DNA of 64,000 nt from Ruegeria aquimaris (GTDB taxonomy: Bacteria; Pseudomonadota; Alphaproteobacteria; Rhodobacterales; Rhodobacteraceae). This document shows positions 1 to 8,338 of this stretch, in pieces; positions within the stretch are counted from its first letter, which is position 1, and each line of letters opens with the position of its first letter. Below the pieces are notes generated by a model. That model did not search any database and was not told where the DNA came from. It saw only the letters and a list, made by a program, of their open reading frames with translations. Where the stretch lies: contig NZ_JAOWLB010000013.1 in assembly GCF_025751555.1 (NCBI RefSeq), positions 61,264-125,263 of the forward strand. Direction: 5' to 3'. The translations under genes and the position numbers were made by a program.

Positions 1-56
1 CTGTCGGCGGTTCAGGGGTAAGTCTGCGGGGCACCAACAGCTGACGGGCCCGTTTC

Positions 57-1148
57 ATGCGCTTTACCATTTCACAGATCGCCGCTGCCATCGGAATGGA
101 GGCGGAGGGCGATCTTGACCTGACGATTCTGCGTGCCACCGAACCGGCGGATGCGGGGCCCGACGACCTGGCGCTGGCGATGTCACCGAAATATGCCGAG
201 GCGCTGGGGCAGGGCAAGGCCCGTGCGGCGCTGTTATGGCCGGGGGCCGATTGGCAGGAAATGGGGCTGAAGGCCGCGATCCTGGTGCCAAGGCCGCGCC
301 TGGCGATGGCGGGTCTGACGGCGATGCTGGATCCGGGGCAGGGGGTGGAACCGGGGATACATCCCACGGCGGTGATCGACCCCAGCGCGGTGATCGGTGC
401 CGATGTCCGCATCGGGCCGCTGAGCGTCGTGGGCGCGCGGGCGCGGATCGGTGACGGCGCGGTGATCGGGCCGCATTGCGTGATCGGCATGGATGCGGTG
501 CTGGGCCGGGGCGCCTGGCTGCGCGAGATGGTCAGCATCGGCGCGCGCGTCACCATTGGTGACCGGTTCATTGCTCAACCGGGCGCGCGGATCGGTGGTG
601 ACGGTTTCTCCTTTGTGACGCCTGAGGTGTCGGGGGCGGAAAACGCCCGCAAGACGCTGGGCGATCAGGGTGAGGCCAAGGCGCAGGCCTGGACCCGCAT
701 CCACTCGCTGGGCTCGGTCGAGATCGGGGACGATGTCGAGGTAGGCGCCAATTGCACCGTCGATAACGGCACCATTCGCAATACCCGGATCGGGGATGGC
801 AGCAAGCTCGACAATCTCGTTCATGTCGGCCACAACACCCGCGTGGGCCGCGATTGTCTGCTGTGCGGCCAGACCGGGGTGTCAGGCTCGGTCGAGATCG
901 GCAACAACGTTGTGCTGGGCGGCCAGACCGGGGTGGTCGACAATATCTTTATCGGCGACGGGGTGATTTCGGGCGGTGGTACCAAGATCCTGTCCAATGT
1001 GCCCGCAGGCCGGGTGATCATGGGCTATCCCGGTGTGAAGATGGAAACACATACCGAAATCTACAAGGCGCAGCGGCGACTGCCCCGTTTGATGCGGGAT
1101 CTGGATGCGCTGAAAAAGGCGGTTTTCAAACCGGGTTCCAGCGACTAA
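57..1148 (+). CDS. lpxD: UDP-3-O-acylglucosamine N-acyltransferase LpxD
   Basis: This enzyme adds the N-linked 3-hydroxyacyl chain to UDP-3-O-acylglucosamine, the third step of lipid A synthesis, in the cytoplasm. The 363-residue length is normal for the family. An N-terminal uridine-binding region of about 100 residues is followed by a long left-handed beta-helix of hexapeptide repeats (IGADVRIGPLSVVGARARIG and onward). The HVGHN segment carries the expected catalytic histidine. The gene is followed after 30 bp by an acyl carrier protein and then a ketoacyl-ACP synthase, rather than by the bamA/fabZ/lpxA neighbours common elsewhere. The ATG at 57 gives the standard N-terminus, but no strong Shine-Dalgarno sequence is visible before it. 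Confidence 0.95.
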   Translation: MRFTISQIAAAIGMEAEGDLDLTILRATEPADAGPDDLALAMSPKYAEALGQGKARAALLWPGADWQEMGLKAAILVPRPRLAMAGLTAMLDPGQGVEPGIHPTAVIDPSAVIGADVRIGPLSVVGARARIGDGAVIGPHCVIGMDAVLGRGAWLREMVSIGARVTIGDRFIAQPGARIGGDGFSFVTPEVSGAENARKTLGDQGEAKAQAWTRIHSLGSVEIGDDVEVGANCTVDNGTIRNTRIGDGSKLDNLVHVGHNTRVGRDCLLCGQTGVSGSVEIGNNVVLGGQTGVVDNIFIGDGVISGGGTKILSNVPAGRVIMGYPGVKMETHTEIYKAQRRLPRLMRDLDALKKAVFKPGSSD

Positions 1149-1178
1149 ATCAACCCCAGATCACCACAGGGGACTGAA

Positions 1179-1436
1179 ATGAGCATCAGTGACCGCGTCA
1201 TCGCCATCATCGCAGATCAGGCCGTGCTGGAACCATCGGACGTGAGCCCGGACAGCACATTGGAGGACCTGGGCATCGACAGTCTGGGTCTGGTCGAGAG
1301 CATCTTTGCCATCGAGGAAGAGTTCGATATCTCGATCCCGTTCAACGCCAATGAACCGACGCAGAGCGATTTCGACATTTCGAACGTGGCCGCGATCATC
1401 GCGGGCATCGAAAAGCTCGTGTCGGAAAAGGCCTGA
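1179..1436 (+). CDS. acyl carrier protein (specialised, lpxD-linked)
   Basis: This is an 85-residue acyl carrier protein. The phosphopantetheine attachment motif GIDSLG is present, with Ser35 as the modified residue. An AGGGGA ribosome binding site lies just before the ATG. It sits 8 bp ahead of a ketoacyl-ACP synthase gene and 30 bp after lpxD, so the three are probably one operon. The housekeeping ACP gene normally lies between fabG and fabF, so this looks like a dedicated carrier. Serving lipid A acyl supply, as AcpXL does in rhizobia, is an inference from context; the sequence is not obviously AcpXL itself. Confidence 0.85.
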   Translation: MSISDRVIAIIADQAVLEPSDVSPDSTLEDLGIDSLGLVESIFAIEEEFDISIPFNANEPTQSDFDISNVAAIIAGIEKLVSEKA

Positions 1437-1444
1437 TAGCACCC

Positions 1445-2653
1445 ATGAAACGGGTTGTCATCACCGGGGCCGGCACGATCAACGCGCTGGGGCATTCGGT
1501 GCCCGCCACATTGGAGGCCATGCGCGAGGGCGTTTGTGGGATCGGTGAGCTTGAGTTTCGCGATGTGGAGCGGCTGGCCATCCGCATTGGTGGCCAGGTC
1601 CGCGGGTTCGAGGCCGAGGGCCGGTTCAATCGCCAGCAGATGTCGCTCTATGACCGGTTCACCCAGTTCACCCTGACCGCTGCCAAGGAGGCGATTGCGC
1701 AATCCGGGCTGGAGTTTCACGGCGAGCTGTCGGCGAAATCAGGTGTGGTGCTGGGTACCGCCGGGGGCGGTGTCAGCACCTGGGACGAGAATTACCGGTC
1801 TGTCTATGAAGAGGGCAAGAACCGGGTCCATCCGTTTGTCGTGCCCAAGCTGATGAACAACGCCGCCGCCAGCCATGTGTCGATGGAGCACAATCTGAAG
1901 GGGCCGTCGTTCACGGTGTCGACGGCCTGTGCCTCGTCCAATCACGCAATGGCGCAAGCCTTTGCCATGGTGCGCAGCGGCATGGCGCCGGTGATGGTCA
2001 CCGGCGGCTCGGAATCGATGCTGTGTTTCGGCGGGGTCAAGGCCTGGGAAGGGTTGCGGGTGATGTCCAAGGACGCCTGCCGCCCGTTCAGCGCCAATCG
2101 CAACGGCATGGTGCAGGGCGAGGGCGCGGGCATTTTCGTTTTCGAGGAATACGAGCATGCCAAGAAACGCGGGGCCGAGATCCTGTGCGAGGTGTCCGGA
2201 TTCGCGATGTCCTCGGACGCATCCGATATCGTGATGCCATCGAAACAGGGCGCGGCACGTGCGATGGCCGGGGCCCTGGCCGATGCCGGGATCGACCCGG
2301 GCAAGGTGGGCTATATCAACGCCCATGGCACCGGCACCGCAGCCAATGACAAGACCGAATGCGCCGCGGTGGCGGATGTGTTCGGGCGGCATGCAGACAG
2401 TCTGATGATTTCCTCCACCAAGTCGATGCATGGCCATCTGATCGGCGGTACCGGCGCGGTGGAGTTGCTGGCCTGTATCATGGCGCTGCGCGACGGGGTG
2501 ATCGCGCCCACCATCGGTTACGAGGAGCCGGACCCGGAATGCGCGCTGGACGTGGTGCCGAACGTGGCGCGCGAGGCCAAGGTCGAGGTGGCACTGAGCA
2601 ACGCCTTTGCCTTTGGCGGGCTCAACGCGGTGCTGGCGCTGCGCCGGGTCTGA
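1445..2653 (+). CDS. beta-ketoacyl-ACP synthase (FabF/KAS II-like)
   Basis: This 402-residue thiolase-fold condensing enzyme extends acyl-ACP by decarboxylative condensation with malonyl-ACP. The catalytic triad is visible: Cys162 in STACASSNHA, the first His in NAHGTGTAAND and the second in KSMHGHLIGGTGA. It begins 8 bp after the ACP gene. Its position suggests that it works on acyl chains carried by that ACP. It is a paralogue of the housekeeping FabF rather than FabF itself, because the fab operon is absent here. A bidirectional terminator follows at once. Confidence 0.88.
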   Translation: MKRVVITGAGTINALGHSVPATLEAMREGVCGIGELEFRDVERLAIRIGGQVRGFEAEGRFNRQQMSLYDRFTQFTLTAAKEAIAQSGLEFHGELSAKSGVVLGTAGGGVSTWDENYRSVYEEGKNRVHPFVVPKLMNNAAASHVSMEHNLKGPSFTVSTACASSNHAMAQAFAMVRSGMAPVMVTGGSESMLCFGGVKAWEGLRVMSKDACRPFSANRNGMVQGEGAGIFVFEEYEHAKKRGAEILCEVSGFAMSSDASDIVMPSKQGAARAMAGALADAGIDPGKVGYINAHGTGTAANDKTECAAVADVFGRHADSLMISSTKSMHGHLIGGTGAVELLACIMALRDGVIAPTIGYEEPDPECALDVVPNVAREAKVEVALSNAFAFGGLNAVLALRRV

Positions 2654-2664
2654 CCATCGGCACG

Positions 2665-2710
2665 CATGAAAAAAGGCCGCCGGGGGATAACCTCGGCGGC
2701 CTTTTTCATG
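2665..2710. terminator. bidirectional rho-independent terminator
   Basis: A near-perfect hairpin has arms reading CATGAAAAA(A)GGCCGCCG and CGGCGGCCTTTTTCATG. It has an A-run on the left and a T-run on the right, so it can end transcription from both sides. It separates the lpxD-ACP-KAS operon from the convergent IalB-like gene. Confidence 0.85.
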
Positions 2711-2722
2711 TGTCATGCGATG

Positions 2723-3337
2723 TCAGTTCGACACCACGTCGACCTTTTCATAACCGGCGGTGAAGCCCTTGAGTGACATCTTCAGGCGCACCACCTGGTC
2801 CGGGGCCGGAGCCGGGACCAGCGAGACGATGGCCTCGGCGCCCTTCTGCATGGCTTCGATATCGCCCTGGGTCAGGCCGATCTGCGCCACGCAGCCGATC
2901 GGGTTGCAGAAGGAATAGTTGTAGCGCTTGCCCGGGGCGCCGTTGATCGAGATGGTCAACTGCGCCGGCAACAGGGTTTCCAGCGGCACGATGACGGTGG
3001 CGCCGGCCACGGCGACGCCGCCTTCGGCCAGGCGGAACATCGAGAATTCGGCCATCGGGTTGCCCTTGTCATCGGTCAGGATCTGCAACAGCGAACAGGG
3101 GTCGGTTTCTTCCTCGGTCTTGATGCAGGCGAGGTCCCAGTCACCGGTCTTTTCCTTGGAGTAGCGCTGTCCCAGCTGCGGGTCGGTGCCCACGGGTTGG
3201 CCGAGGTCGAGAAGCTGATCGGCGGTCTTTTCCTGAGCCGCCGGGGCCGCTTCGCCCGATTGCTCGGTGGTTTGCGCGGCAACCGAGGTGGCCAGCGCCA
3301 GCAGGGCGGCGGAAAGCGTAAACAGGGTCTTGGTCAT
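2723..3337 (-). CDS. IalB-family (invasion-associated locus B) secreted protein
   Basis: This is a 204-residue protein of the IalB family (PF06776), widespread in alphaproteobacteria and usually of unproven role. The start at 3337 gives MTKTLFTLSAALLALATSVAAQ, a clear signal peptide, with GATGAGG as ribosome binding site. An upstream in-frame start would bury that signal. Four cysteines occur in the arrangement usual for the family: two in CIKTEEETDPC and two in CNPIGC, which could form disulfides in the periplasm. The name comes from Bartonella and does not imply invasion here. Confidence 0.85.
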   Translation of the reverse strand: MTKTLFTLSAALLALATSVAAQTTEQSGEAAPAAQEKTADQLLDLGQPVGTDPQLGQRYSKEKTGDWDLACIKTEEETDPCSLLQILTDDKGNPMAEFSMFRLAEGGVAVAGATVIVPLETLLPAQLTISINGAPGKRYNYSFCNPIGCVAQIGLTQGDIEAMQKGAEAIVSLVPAPAPDQVVRLKMSLKGFTAGYEKVDVVSN

Positions 3338-3439
3338 GAATGCCTCATCAAGAGAATGGCTGCTCAAAGTCCCTCTATCATGCGCGATCAGGACTGTCAG
3401 GCGCAAACACGCGTCCTAGCAGGGAATTGCTCAGGCCCG

Positions 3440-3520
3440 TGAAAAGAAAGAAAGGGAACCCGTTGTCAGGTTCCCTTTGCTATTTTGCTCCCCGTCGGAC
3501 TGGCCGACTTAGTATTATGG
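3440..3520 (-). ncRNA. candidate small RNA 2 (about 80 nt)
   Basis: On the minus strand a promoter-like pair, TTGACC (3553-3548) and TAACGT (3530-3525) with a 17-bp spacer, precedes an 80-nt stretch. That stretch contains a small hairpin (GTCGG CCAGT CCGAC, around 3494-3508) and a strong terminator at 3451-3478 followed by CTTTCTTTTC. No sensible reading frame covers it. The unit ends before the ialB-like gene. The evidence is structural only; no RNA family was recognised. Confidence 0.4.
3451..3478 (-). terminator. rho-independent terminator of sRNA candidate 2
   Basis: A 10-bp perfect stem (AAAGGGAACC with GGTTCCCTTT) and 8-nt loop are followed on the minus strand by CTTTCTTTTC. The plus-strand side lacks a convincing U-run, so the minus strand is the likely template. 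Confidence 0.65.
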
Positions 3521-3524
3521 CGAG

Positions 3525-3553
3525 ACGTTACGAAAGCCGTGCCAGTGGGTCAA
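3525..3553 (-). promoter_or_regulatory. possible promoter of sRNA candidate 2
   Basis: TTGACC and TAACGT lie 17 bp apart on the minus strand, reading toward the 3451-3478 terminator. The -35 fits well and the -10 only moderately. Confidence 0.3.
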
Positions 3554-3620
3554 CAGCTAAGACGCGGATTTTGCTGAAATCGGGCCAAATACCTGTTGCT
3601 GCACTGTTTTTGACCATTCA

Positions 3621-3715
3621 GTCGAAAAAAGCCGTGCCCGAAGGCACGGCCAGTCTGACAGGGAGGAAGCCCCGATCCGGCACGATGGCCTAAGGGGCAA
3701 TTGGGACTATCGCAG
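3621..3715 (-). ncRNA. candidate small RNA 1 with CU-rich loop
   Basis: On the minus strand, a hairpin closed by GCCCC/GGGGC (about 3669-3697) is followed by the unpaired pyrimidine run CUUCCUCCCU. Next comes an excellent terminator, GCCGUGCC-UUCG-GGCACGGC with UUUUUU. An exposed CCUCC segment can pair with Shine-Dalgarno sequences and is the hallmark of the CcsR-type and alpha-r14-type small RNAs of alphaproteobacteria. Membership of such a family is an inference. The 5' end and promoter were not identified. Confidence 0.45.
3625..3650 (-). terminator. strong UUCG terminator of sRNA candidate 1
   Basis: A perfect 8-bp stem capped by a UUCG tetraloop on the minus strand is followed by six U. 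It points away from the herA-like gene, and no protein gene on that strand lies upstream, so it must end some other transcript. Confidence 0.75.
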
Positions 3716-3772
3716 CCAAAGGTTAAGTTTGTATGGTCTGGGTGAAACGATAGAATTTGAGGCAAGAACCCG

Positions 3773-5323
3773 ATGGACGGAAAGATTTTTCTTGGCGGCG
3801 GCGGATCCGATTACGGGGTCGGCCAGTGGCTGGATCTGAAATACGCAAACCGGCATGGCCTGATCGCGGGGGCCACCGGCACCGGCAAGACGGTGACGCT
3901 GCAAATCCTGGCCGAGGGGTTTTCGGATGCGGGCGTGCCGGTGTTCATGGCCGACGTGAAGGGCGACCTGTCGGGTATGGCGAAGTCGGGATCGGCGGCC
4001 CACAAGCTGCATGGGCCGTTCACCGAGCGGGCGGAAAAGATCGGGTTCGAGGGGTATGACTATCGCGCCTGTCCGGTGACCTTCTGGGATCTCTTCGGTG
4101 AGCAGGGGCATCCGGTGCGCACCACGGTGGCCGAGATGGGGCCGCTGTTGCTGTCGCAACTGCTGGAGCTGAGCGAGGCGCAGGAGGGCATCCTGAACAT
4201 CGCCTTCCGGCTGTCGGACGAGGAGGGGCTGCCGCTGCTGGACCTCAAGGACTTGCAAGCGCTGCTGGTCTGGATCGGCGAGAACGCCAAGTCGCTGTCG
4301 CTGCGCTATGGCAATATCTCGACCGCCTCGGTGGGGGCGATCCAGCGGCGTCTTCTGGTGATCGAGAATCAGGGCGGCACGCAGCTGTTTGGCGAACCGG
4401 CGCTGGATCTTGGTGACCTGATGCGCCTTGATGCCGAGGGGCGCGGCATGGTCAATATCCTAGCCTCGGACAAGCTGATGGCCTCGCCCAAGCTTTATGC
4501 CACTTTCCTGTTGTGGCTGTTGAGCGAGCTGTTCGAGGAACTGCCCGAGGTGGGCGATCCGGACAAGCCGAAACTGGTGTTCTTTTTCGACGAGGCGCAT
4601 CTCTTGTTCGATGACGCGCCGAAGGCGCTGATCGACAAGGTGGAACAGGTGGCGCGGCTGATCCGGTCCAAGGGGGTGGGGGTCTATTTCATCACCCAGA
4701 ACCCGGCCGATGTGCCCGAGGATATCCTGGGCCAGCTGGGCAACCGCATCCAGCACGCGCTGCGCGCCTTTACCGCCAAGGACCGCAAGAACCTGCGGCT
4801 GGCGGCGGAAACCTATCGTGAGAACCCCGCCTTCGATACCGAGGATGCGATCCGGGACGTGGGCGTGGGCGAGGCGGTGACCTCGCTGTTGCAGAAGAAG
4901 GGCGTGCCCGGGATCGTCGAGCGCACGTTGATCCGGCCGCCCGCGTCGCAACTGGGACCGATCGACCCGGCGGAACGCCGGGCGATCCTGAACAGTTCCG
5001 ACATGGCGGGCAAGTATGACACGCCGCTGGATCGGAAATCGGCGTTCGAGATCCTCGCCAAACGGGCCGAGATGGCGGCACGGGAGGCCGAGGAAGCTGA
5101 AGTGAAAGCCGAGGAGGCCAGCCCCTGGGAGCGTGAATACAACTCGGCCCGTCGCTACTCCGGCAGCCGGGTGAGCCGGTCGTCCTCGCGGGCGCCGAAG
5201 CGCAGCAAGAAAGAGGATACGCTGACCAGCGCCATGGGCGAGGCGGTGATCAAGGAGCTGAAGGGCACCACCGGCCGCCGCATCGTGCGCGGCATTCTGG
5301 GTAGCCTGTTCAAGGGGCGGTGA
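3773..5323 (+). CDS. HerA-like ATPase, DUF853 family
   Basis: This is a 516-residue cytoplasmic P-loop ATPase of the DUF853/HerA-FtsK group. Walker A is GATGTGKT (residues 33-40) and Walker B is LVFFFDEAH (Asp273, Glu274). The C-terminal 80 residues are charged (Glu/Ala-rich, then Ser/Arg/Lys-rich) and likely flexible. Family members are predicted DNA-translocating or helicase-like ATPases. The NurA nuclease partner of archaeal HerA is not present beside it, so no repair or defence system can be claimed. It appears to be transcribed alone. Confidence 0.85.
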   Translation: MDGKIFLGGGGSDYGVGQWLDLKYANRHGLIAGATGTGKTVTLQILAEGFSDAGVPVFMADVKGDLSGMAKSGSAAHKLHGPFTERAEKIGFEGYDYRACPVTFWDLFGEQGHPVRTTVAEMGPLLLSQLLELSEAQEGILNIAFRLSDEEGLPLLDLKDLQALLVWIGENAKSLSLRYGNISTASVGAIQRRLLVIENQGGTQLFGEPALDLGDLMRLDAEGRGMVNILASDKLMASPKLYATFLLWLLSELFEELPEVGDPDKPKLVFFFDEAHLLFDDAPKALIDKVEQVARLIRSKGVGVYFITQNPADVPEDILGQLGNRIQHALRAFTAKDRKNLRLAAETYRENPAFDTEDAIRDVGVGEAVTSLLQKKGVPGIVERTLIRPPASQLGPIDPAERRAILNSSDMAGKYDTPLDRKSAFEILAKRAEMAAREAEEAEVKAEEASPWEREYNSARRYSGSRVSRSSSRAPKRSKKEDTLTSAMGEAVIKELKGTTGRRIVRGILGSLFKGR

Positions 5324-5329
5324 TGGGGG

Positions 5330-5824
5330 CTAGTGGCGCTCTCGGCGCTGTTGTTTGAACAGGATGAGTTCGAGCAGGGCCAGCCAGGGCAGGTAGAAGC
5401 CGTAGTTCATGAACAAATCGAAGGCGCCGGAGAAGTCCGGCGTCGACGCCAGCCCGTCGGTGGCAATGTACCAGATCGTGTATTGCATCCGATAGAGCCA
5501 TGATCCGATGGCAAGAACGAACAAGCGCAGGGCCCAGCGCCTGTGGTGTTCGATGTTGCGAGCGATGGCAAAGCGAAACGCTTGTACGGCCGCCAGGCCG
5601 GTCAGGCCGCCGTACAAGGCAAACCCCGCATCCATGGCTGTGCCGCCGATCGTTCCGCGCAGGGCGATGTAGATCAGCCCGGCCAGGGCCGTGAGAATGG
5701 CGCACAGGATCAGCATTCTGCCGGTGACCCGGTGCAGAGCGGGCCAGTTTCGGCGGAGCCAGGGGAACAATTGCAGCGGCGCAAGGAAAGACAGGAGCGA
5801 CCCGGCCAGCATATGAACAAACAC
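5330..5824 (-). CDS. DUF2306-like multi-pass membrane protein, start uncertain
   Basis: The sequence is very hydrophobic, with about four membrane segments, a FVHMLAG start region and a conserved-looking RHRVTGR-like loop (here LHRVTGRML). It fits the DUF2306/YoaQ-type membrane proteins of unknown function. The GTG at 5824 is the only usable start in frame and gives 164 residues. The same frame is open further upstream to about 6030 and encodes a good additional membrane helix (AAGLLLLILAILPFAIYAA), but it has no ATG, GTG or TTG. Either the gene has lost its start or a small frameshift separates it from the TTG near 5999. It converges with the HerA-like gene, with 6 bp between the two stops. 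Confidence 0.55.
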   Translation of the reverse strand: MFVHMLAGSLLSFLAPLQLFPWLRRNWPALHRVTGRMLILCAILTALAGLIYIALRGTIGGTAMDAGFALYGGLTGLAAVQAFRFAIARNIEHHRRWALRLFVLAIGSWLYRMQYTIWYIATDGLASTPDFSGAFDLFMNYGFYLPWLALLELILFKQQRRERH

Positions 5825-6023
5825 GGATATGTTGGTCAGCCAGGCGCCGGACTGGAACAGATAGGTCTCGCCGGACAGATCTTGGGTCAGCCCCGTCAGG
5901 CCGAACTGAGCTGCGTAGATTGCAAAAGGCAGGATTGCCAGAATCAGGAGCAGAAGGCCGGCGGCGTAGACCGCCGGCCTGGATTTTTCGCGCCAAGTTG
6001 GCGGGGCTACCCCATCAGAAGGC

Positions 6024-7328
6024 TCATTTCTCGGGGATCAGCCCGCGCGGGCTGAACCTGAGAACAAGGAGCAGGATGATCCCCATGGTCAAGAGGCGCA
6101 TATGGGCGGCGCTGTCGATCAGGTGCGATTTCAGCGCGCTGCCCTCGGGCAGGCCGAAGGTGATCACGTTCATCAGCCACAGGCCCAGCGGCTCGACCTG
6201 GACCCAGAGGAACCAGATCAGCATCGCCCCCAGCACGGCGCCAAAGTTGTTGCCCGAGCCGCCGACGATGACCATCACCCAGATCAGGAAGGTAAAGCGC
6301 AGCGGCTGGTAGGTGCCCGGTGTCAGCTGGCCGTCGAGCGTGGTCATCATCGCACCGGCGATGCCGCAGACGGCAGAGCCCAGCACAAAGACTTGCAGGT
6401 GGCGGCGGGTGACATCCTTGCCCATCGCCTCGGCGGCGACCTCGTTGTCGCGGATGGCGCGCATCATCCGGCCCCAGGGGCTTTTCAGGGCCATCTGCGC
6501 CATCCACAGGAGGGCGAGCAGCACCACGGTGAAGAGGACCGAGTAGCCGAGCTTGACATAGAGGGTCGAGGCGGTGACCGGGTCGAGGCCCAACGACGCA
6601 GCACTTTCGACAAAGCCGGGATCGTTTTGCAGGTCGATCTCGTAGGGGACGGGGCGGGGCAGGCCGATCACGTTCTTGACGCCGCGCGCCAGCCAGTCCT
6701 CGTTCTTCATCACCGCGATGATGATCTCGGCGATGCCGAGCGTGGCAATGGCGAGATAGTCGGAACGCAGGCCCAGCGCCGTCTTGCCGATCAGCCAGGC
6801 CGCGCCCGCGGCCAGCAGGCCACCGGCGGGCCAGGCGAGCAGCACCGGCAGGCCCAGGCCGCCGATATTGCCGGCGGCGGCCGGGTTGATCGCCTCGACC
6901 GCCATGACATTTGGGTCGAACACGGCGCGGTAGATCACGAAACCGGCGATCAGCACCACCAGAATGGTCAGGGTTCTGCTGCGCCCCTTGGGCATCCGTT
7001 TCGTCGCCATCACGGCGGCGAACACGGTGGCAGCCCCCAGCAGCAGCGCCAGCACGATGCCCCAGCCGCCCGCCGACCAGGCCTCGGGCGAGATCGGTTC
7101 GGAGACCAGCACCACGGCAAGGCCGCCCAGCGCCACAAAGCCCATGATGCCGACGTTGAAGAGGCCGGCAAAGCCCCATTGCAGGTTCACGCCGATGGCC
7201 ATGATGGCCGAGATCAGCCCCATGTTGACGATCAGGATGGCCGAGTTCCAGCTTTGCATGAAGCCGGTGATCACGACCAGGGCGGCCACACCCAGGAACA
7301 GGGCGGTATTCTTCACTGTCTCGGTCAT
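6024..7328 (-). CDS. livM: branched-chain/hydrophobic amino-acid ABC transporter permease LivM
   Basis: This is a 434-residue integral membrane permease, the second membrane subunit of a HAAT-family importer. About ten hydrophobic segments are visible. The conserved permease loop with the GGSGN motif (VIVGGSGNNFGAVLGA) and the LGIAEII segment are present. A long insertion after the first helices makes it larger than E. coli LivM. Its start overlaps the livH stop by 4 bp, so translation is coupled. It is the last gene of the SBP-livG-livF-livH-livM operon. Confidence 0.93.
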   Translation of the reverse strand: MTETVKNTALFLGVAALVVITGFMQSWNSAILIVNMGLISAIMAIGVNLQWGFAGLFNVGIMGFVALGGLAVVLVSEPISPEAWSAGGWGIVLALLLGAATVFAAVMATKRMPKGRSRTLTILVVLIAGFVIYRAVFDPNVMAVEAINPAAAGNIGGLGLPVLLAWPAGGLLAAGAAWLIGKTALGLRSDYLAIATLGIAEIIIAVMKNEDWLARGVKNVIGLPRPVPYEIDLQNDPGFVESAASLGLDPVTASTLYVKLGYSVLFTVVLLALLWMAQMALKSPWGRMMRAIRDNEVAAEAMGKDVTRRHLQVFVLGSAVCGIAGAMMTTLDGQLTPGTYQPLRFTFLIWVMVIVGGSGNNFGAVLGAMLIWFLWVQVEPLGLWLMNVITFGLPEGSALKSHLIDSAAHMRLLTMGIILLLVLRFSPRGLIPEK

Positions 7329-8335
7329 ACCGCTTTCCCCTTGAAGAGGCCCGTAGGCTTGAACAGCAGCACGATCAGCAGGATGACAAAGCTGACCGCG
7401 AATTTGTAATCGGTGCTCAGGAGCTGGACGAGGCCGTCAGGCTCCATCCCGGCGGGGGCGAAGTAGCCCAGCACCTTTTTCCAGGCATAGGTCACGGTGA
7501 CCTCGGAAAAGGCGATGACAAAGCCGCCCGCGATGGCGCCCAGCGGGCTGCCCAGACCGCCGACGATGGCCGAGGCGAAGATCGGCAGCAGCAGCTGGAA
7601 ATACACGAAGGGCTTGAAGCTCTTGTCGAGGCCATAGAGCACGCCCGCCGTGGTGGCCAGCGCCGCCACGATAAGCCAGGTGTACATCACCACCCGTTCG
7701 GGGTTGATGCCCGACAGGAGCGCCAGATCCTCGTTGTCGGAATAGGCGCGCATCGACTTGCCGGTGCGGGTCTTGTTGAGGAACCAGAACAGCAGCGCGA
7801 CGCAGATCACCGCCACGACGACGGTCAGCGCCTGGGTCGACTTGATCGCCAGCCCCTCTTCCAGCCCGGTCATCTTCTTGAAGTCGCGGGCCGAGATCAG
7901 GAAGCGTTCGCCATCTGCGAAGTTCTGATCGTTGGGGCCGATGATGAAGCGCACAAGGCCGTTCATGATGAACATCACGCCCATCGACACGATGACCAGG
8001 ATCACCGGCTTGGCCTTTTGTTCGCGGTAGAAGCGATAGACCATGCGATCGGTGACCAGCACCAGGACCATGCAACCCAGGATGCCGAAAGGCAGGGCCA
8101 AAAGCGCGGTGGGCAGCGGGCCAAGGCCGATGCCCATGGATTGCAGCCACCAAGTGACCAGCACCGTGATCATGGCGCCAAAGGCCATGGTATCGCCATG
8201 GGCAAAGTTCGAGAACCGCAGGATGCCATAGATCAGCGTCACCCCCAGCGCGCCCAGCGCCAACTGGCTGCCATAGGCGATGGCGGGGATCAGCACGAAG
8301 TTCGAAAGCGCCACGAAGGCGTTGAGAAGGTCCAT
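7325..8335 (-). CDS. livH: branched-chain/hydrophobic amino-acid ABC transporter permease LivH
   Basis: This is a 336-residue inner-membrane permease, the first membrane subunit of the importer. It shows the LivH signature YGILRFSNFAHGD near the N-terminus and GGLGSPLGAIAGG toward the C-terminus. It lies 3 bp after livF and overlaps livM, so the order and coupling match a classic liv operon. The substrate cannot be read from the permease; related systems take branched-chain amino acids, amides, urea or aromatic acids. Confidence 0.93.
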   Translation of the reverse strand: MDLLNAFVALSNFVLIPAIAYGSQLALGALGVTLIYGILRFSNFAHGDTMAFGAMITVLVTWWLQSMGIGLGPLPTALLALPFGILGCMVLVLVTDRMVYRFYREQKAKPVILVIVSMGVMFIMNGLVRFIIGPNDQNFADGERFLISARDFKKMTGLEEGLAIKSTQALTVVVAVICVALLFWFLNKTRTGKSMRAYSDNEDLALLSGINPERVVMYTWLIVAALATTAGVLYGLDKSFKPFVYFQLLLPIFASAIVGGLGSPLGAIAGGFVIAFSEVTVTYAWKKVLGYFAPAGMEPDGLVQLLSTDYKFAVSFVILLIVLLFKPTGLFKGKAV

Positions 8336-8338
8336 GTC

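Noticed and set aside
3340..3693. 117-codon plus-strand open frame across the small-RNA region
   Set aside because: It has no ribosome binding site or family, and crosses both hairpins; the structure argues for noncoding use.
3773..5323. HerA-NurA type defence or repair system
   Set aside because: No nuclease, SIR2 or DUF4297 partner adjoins the ATPase, and the neighbours are unrelated housekeeping genes.
5954..5980. 10-bp perfect hairpin AGGCCGGCGG/CCGCCGGCCT as a livM terminator
   Set aside because: It lies within the apparent coding frame of the DUF2306 protein and has no U-run on the minus strand; it may just reflect GC-rich codons.
5310..5996. 228-codon minus-strand open frame overlapping the DUF2306 gene
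   Set aside because: Its Arg/Pro/His-rich product is typical of a wrong frame, while the overlapping frame encodes clean membrane helices.
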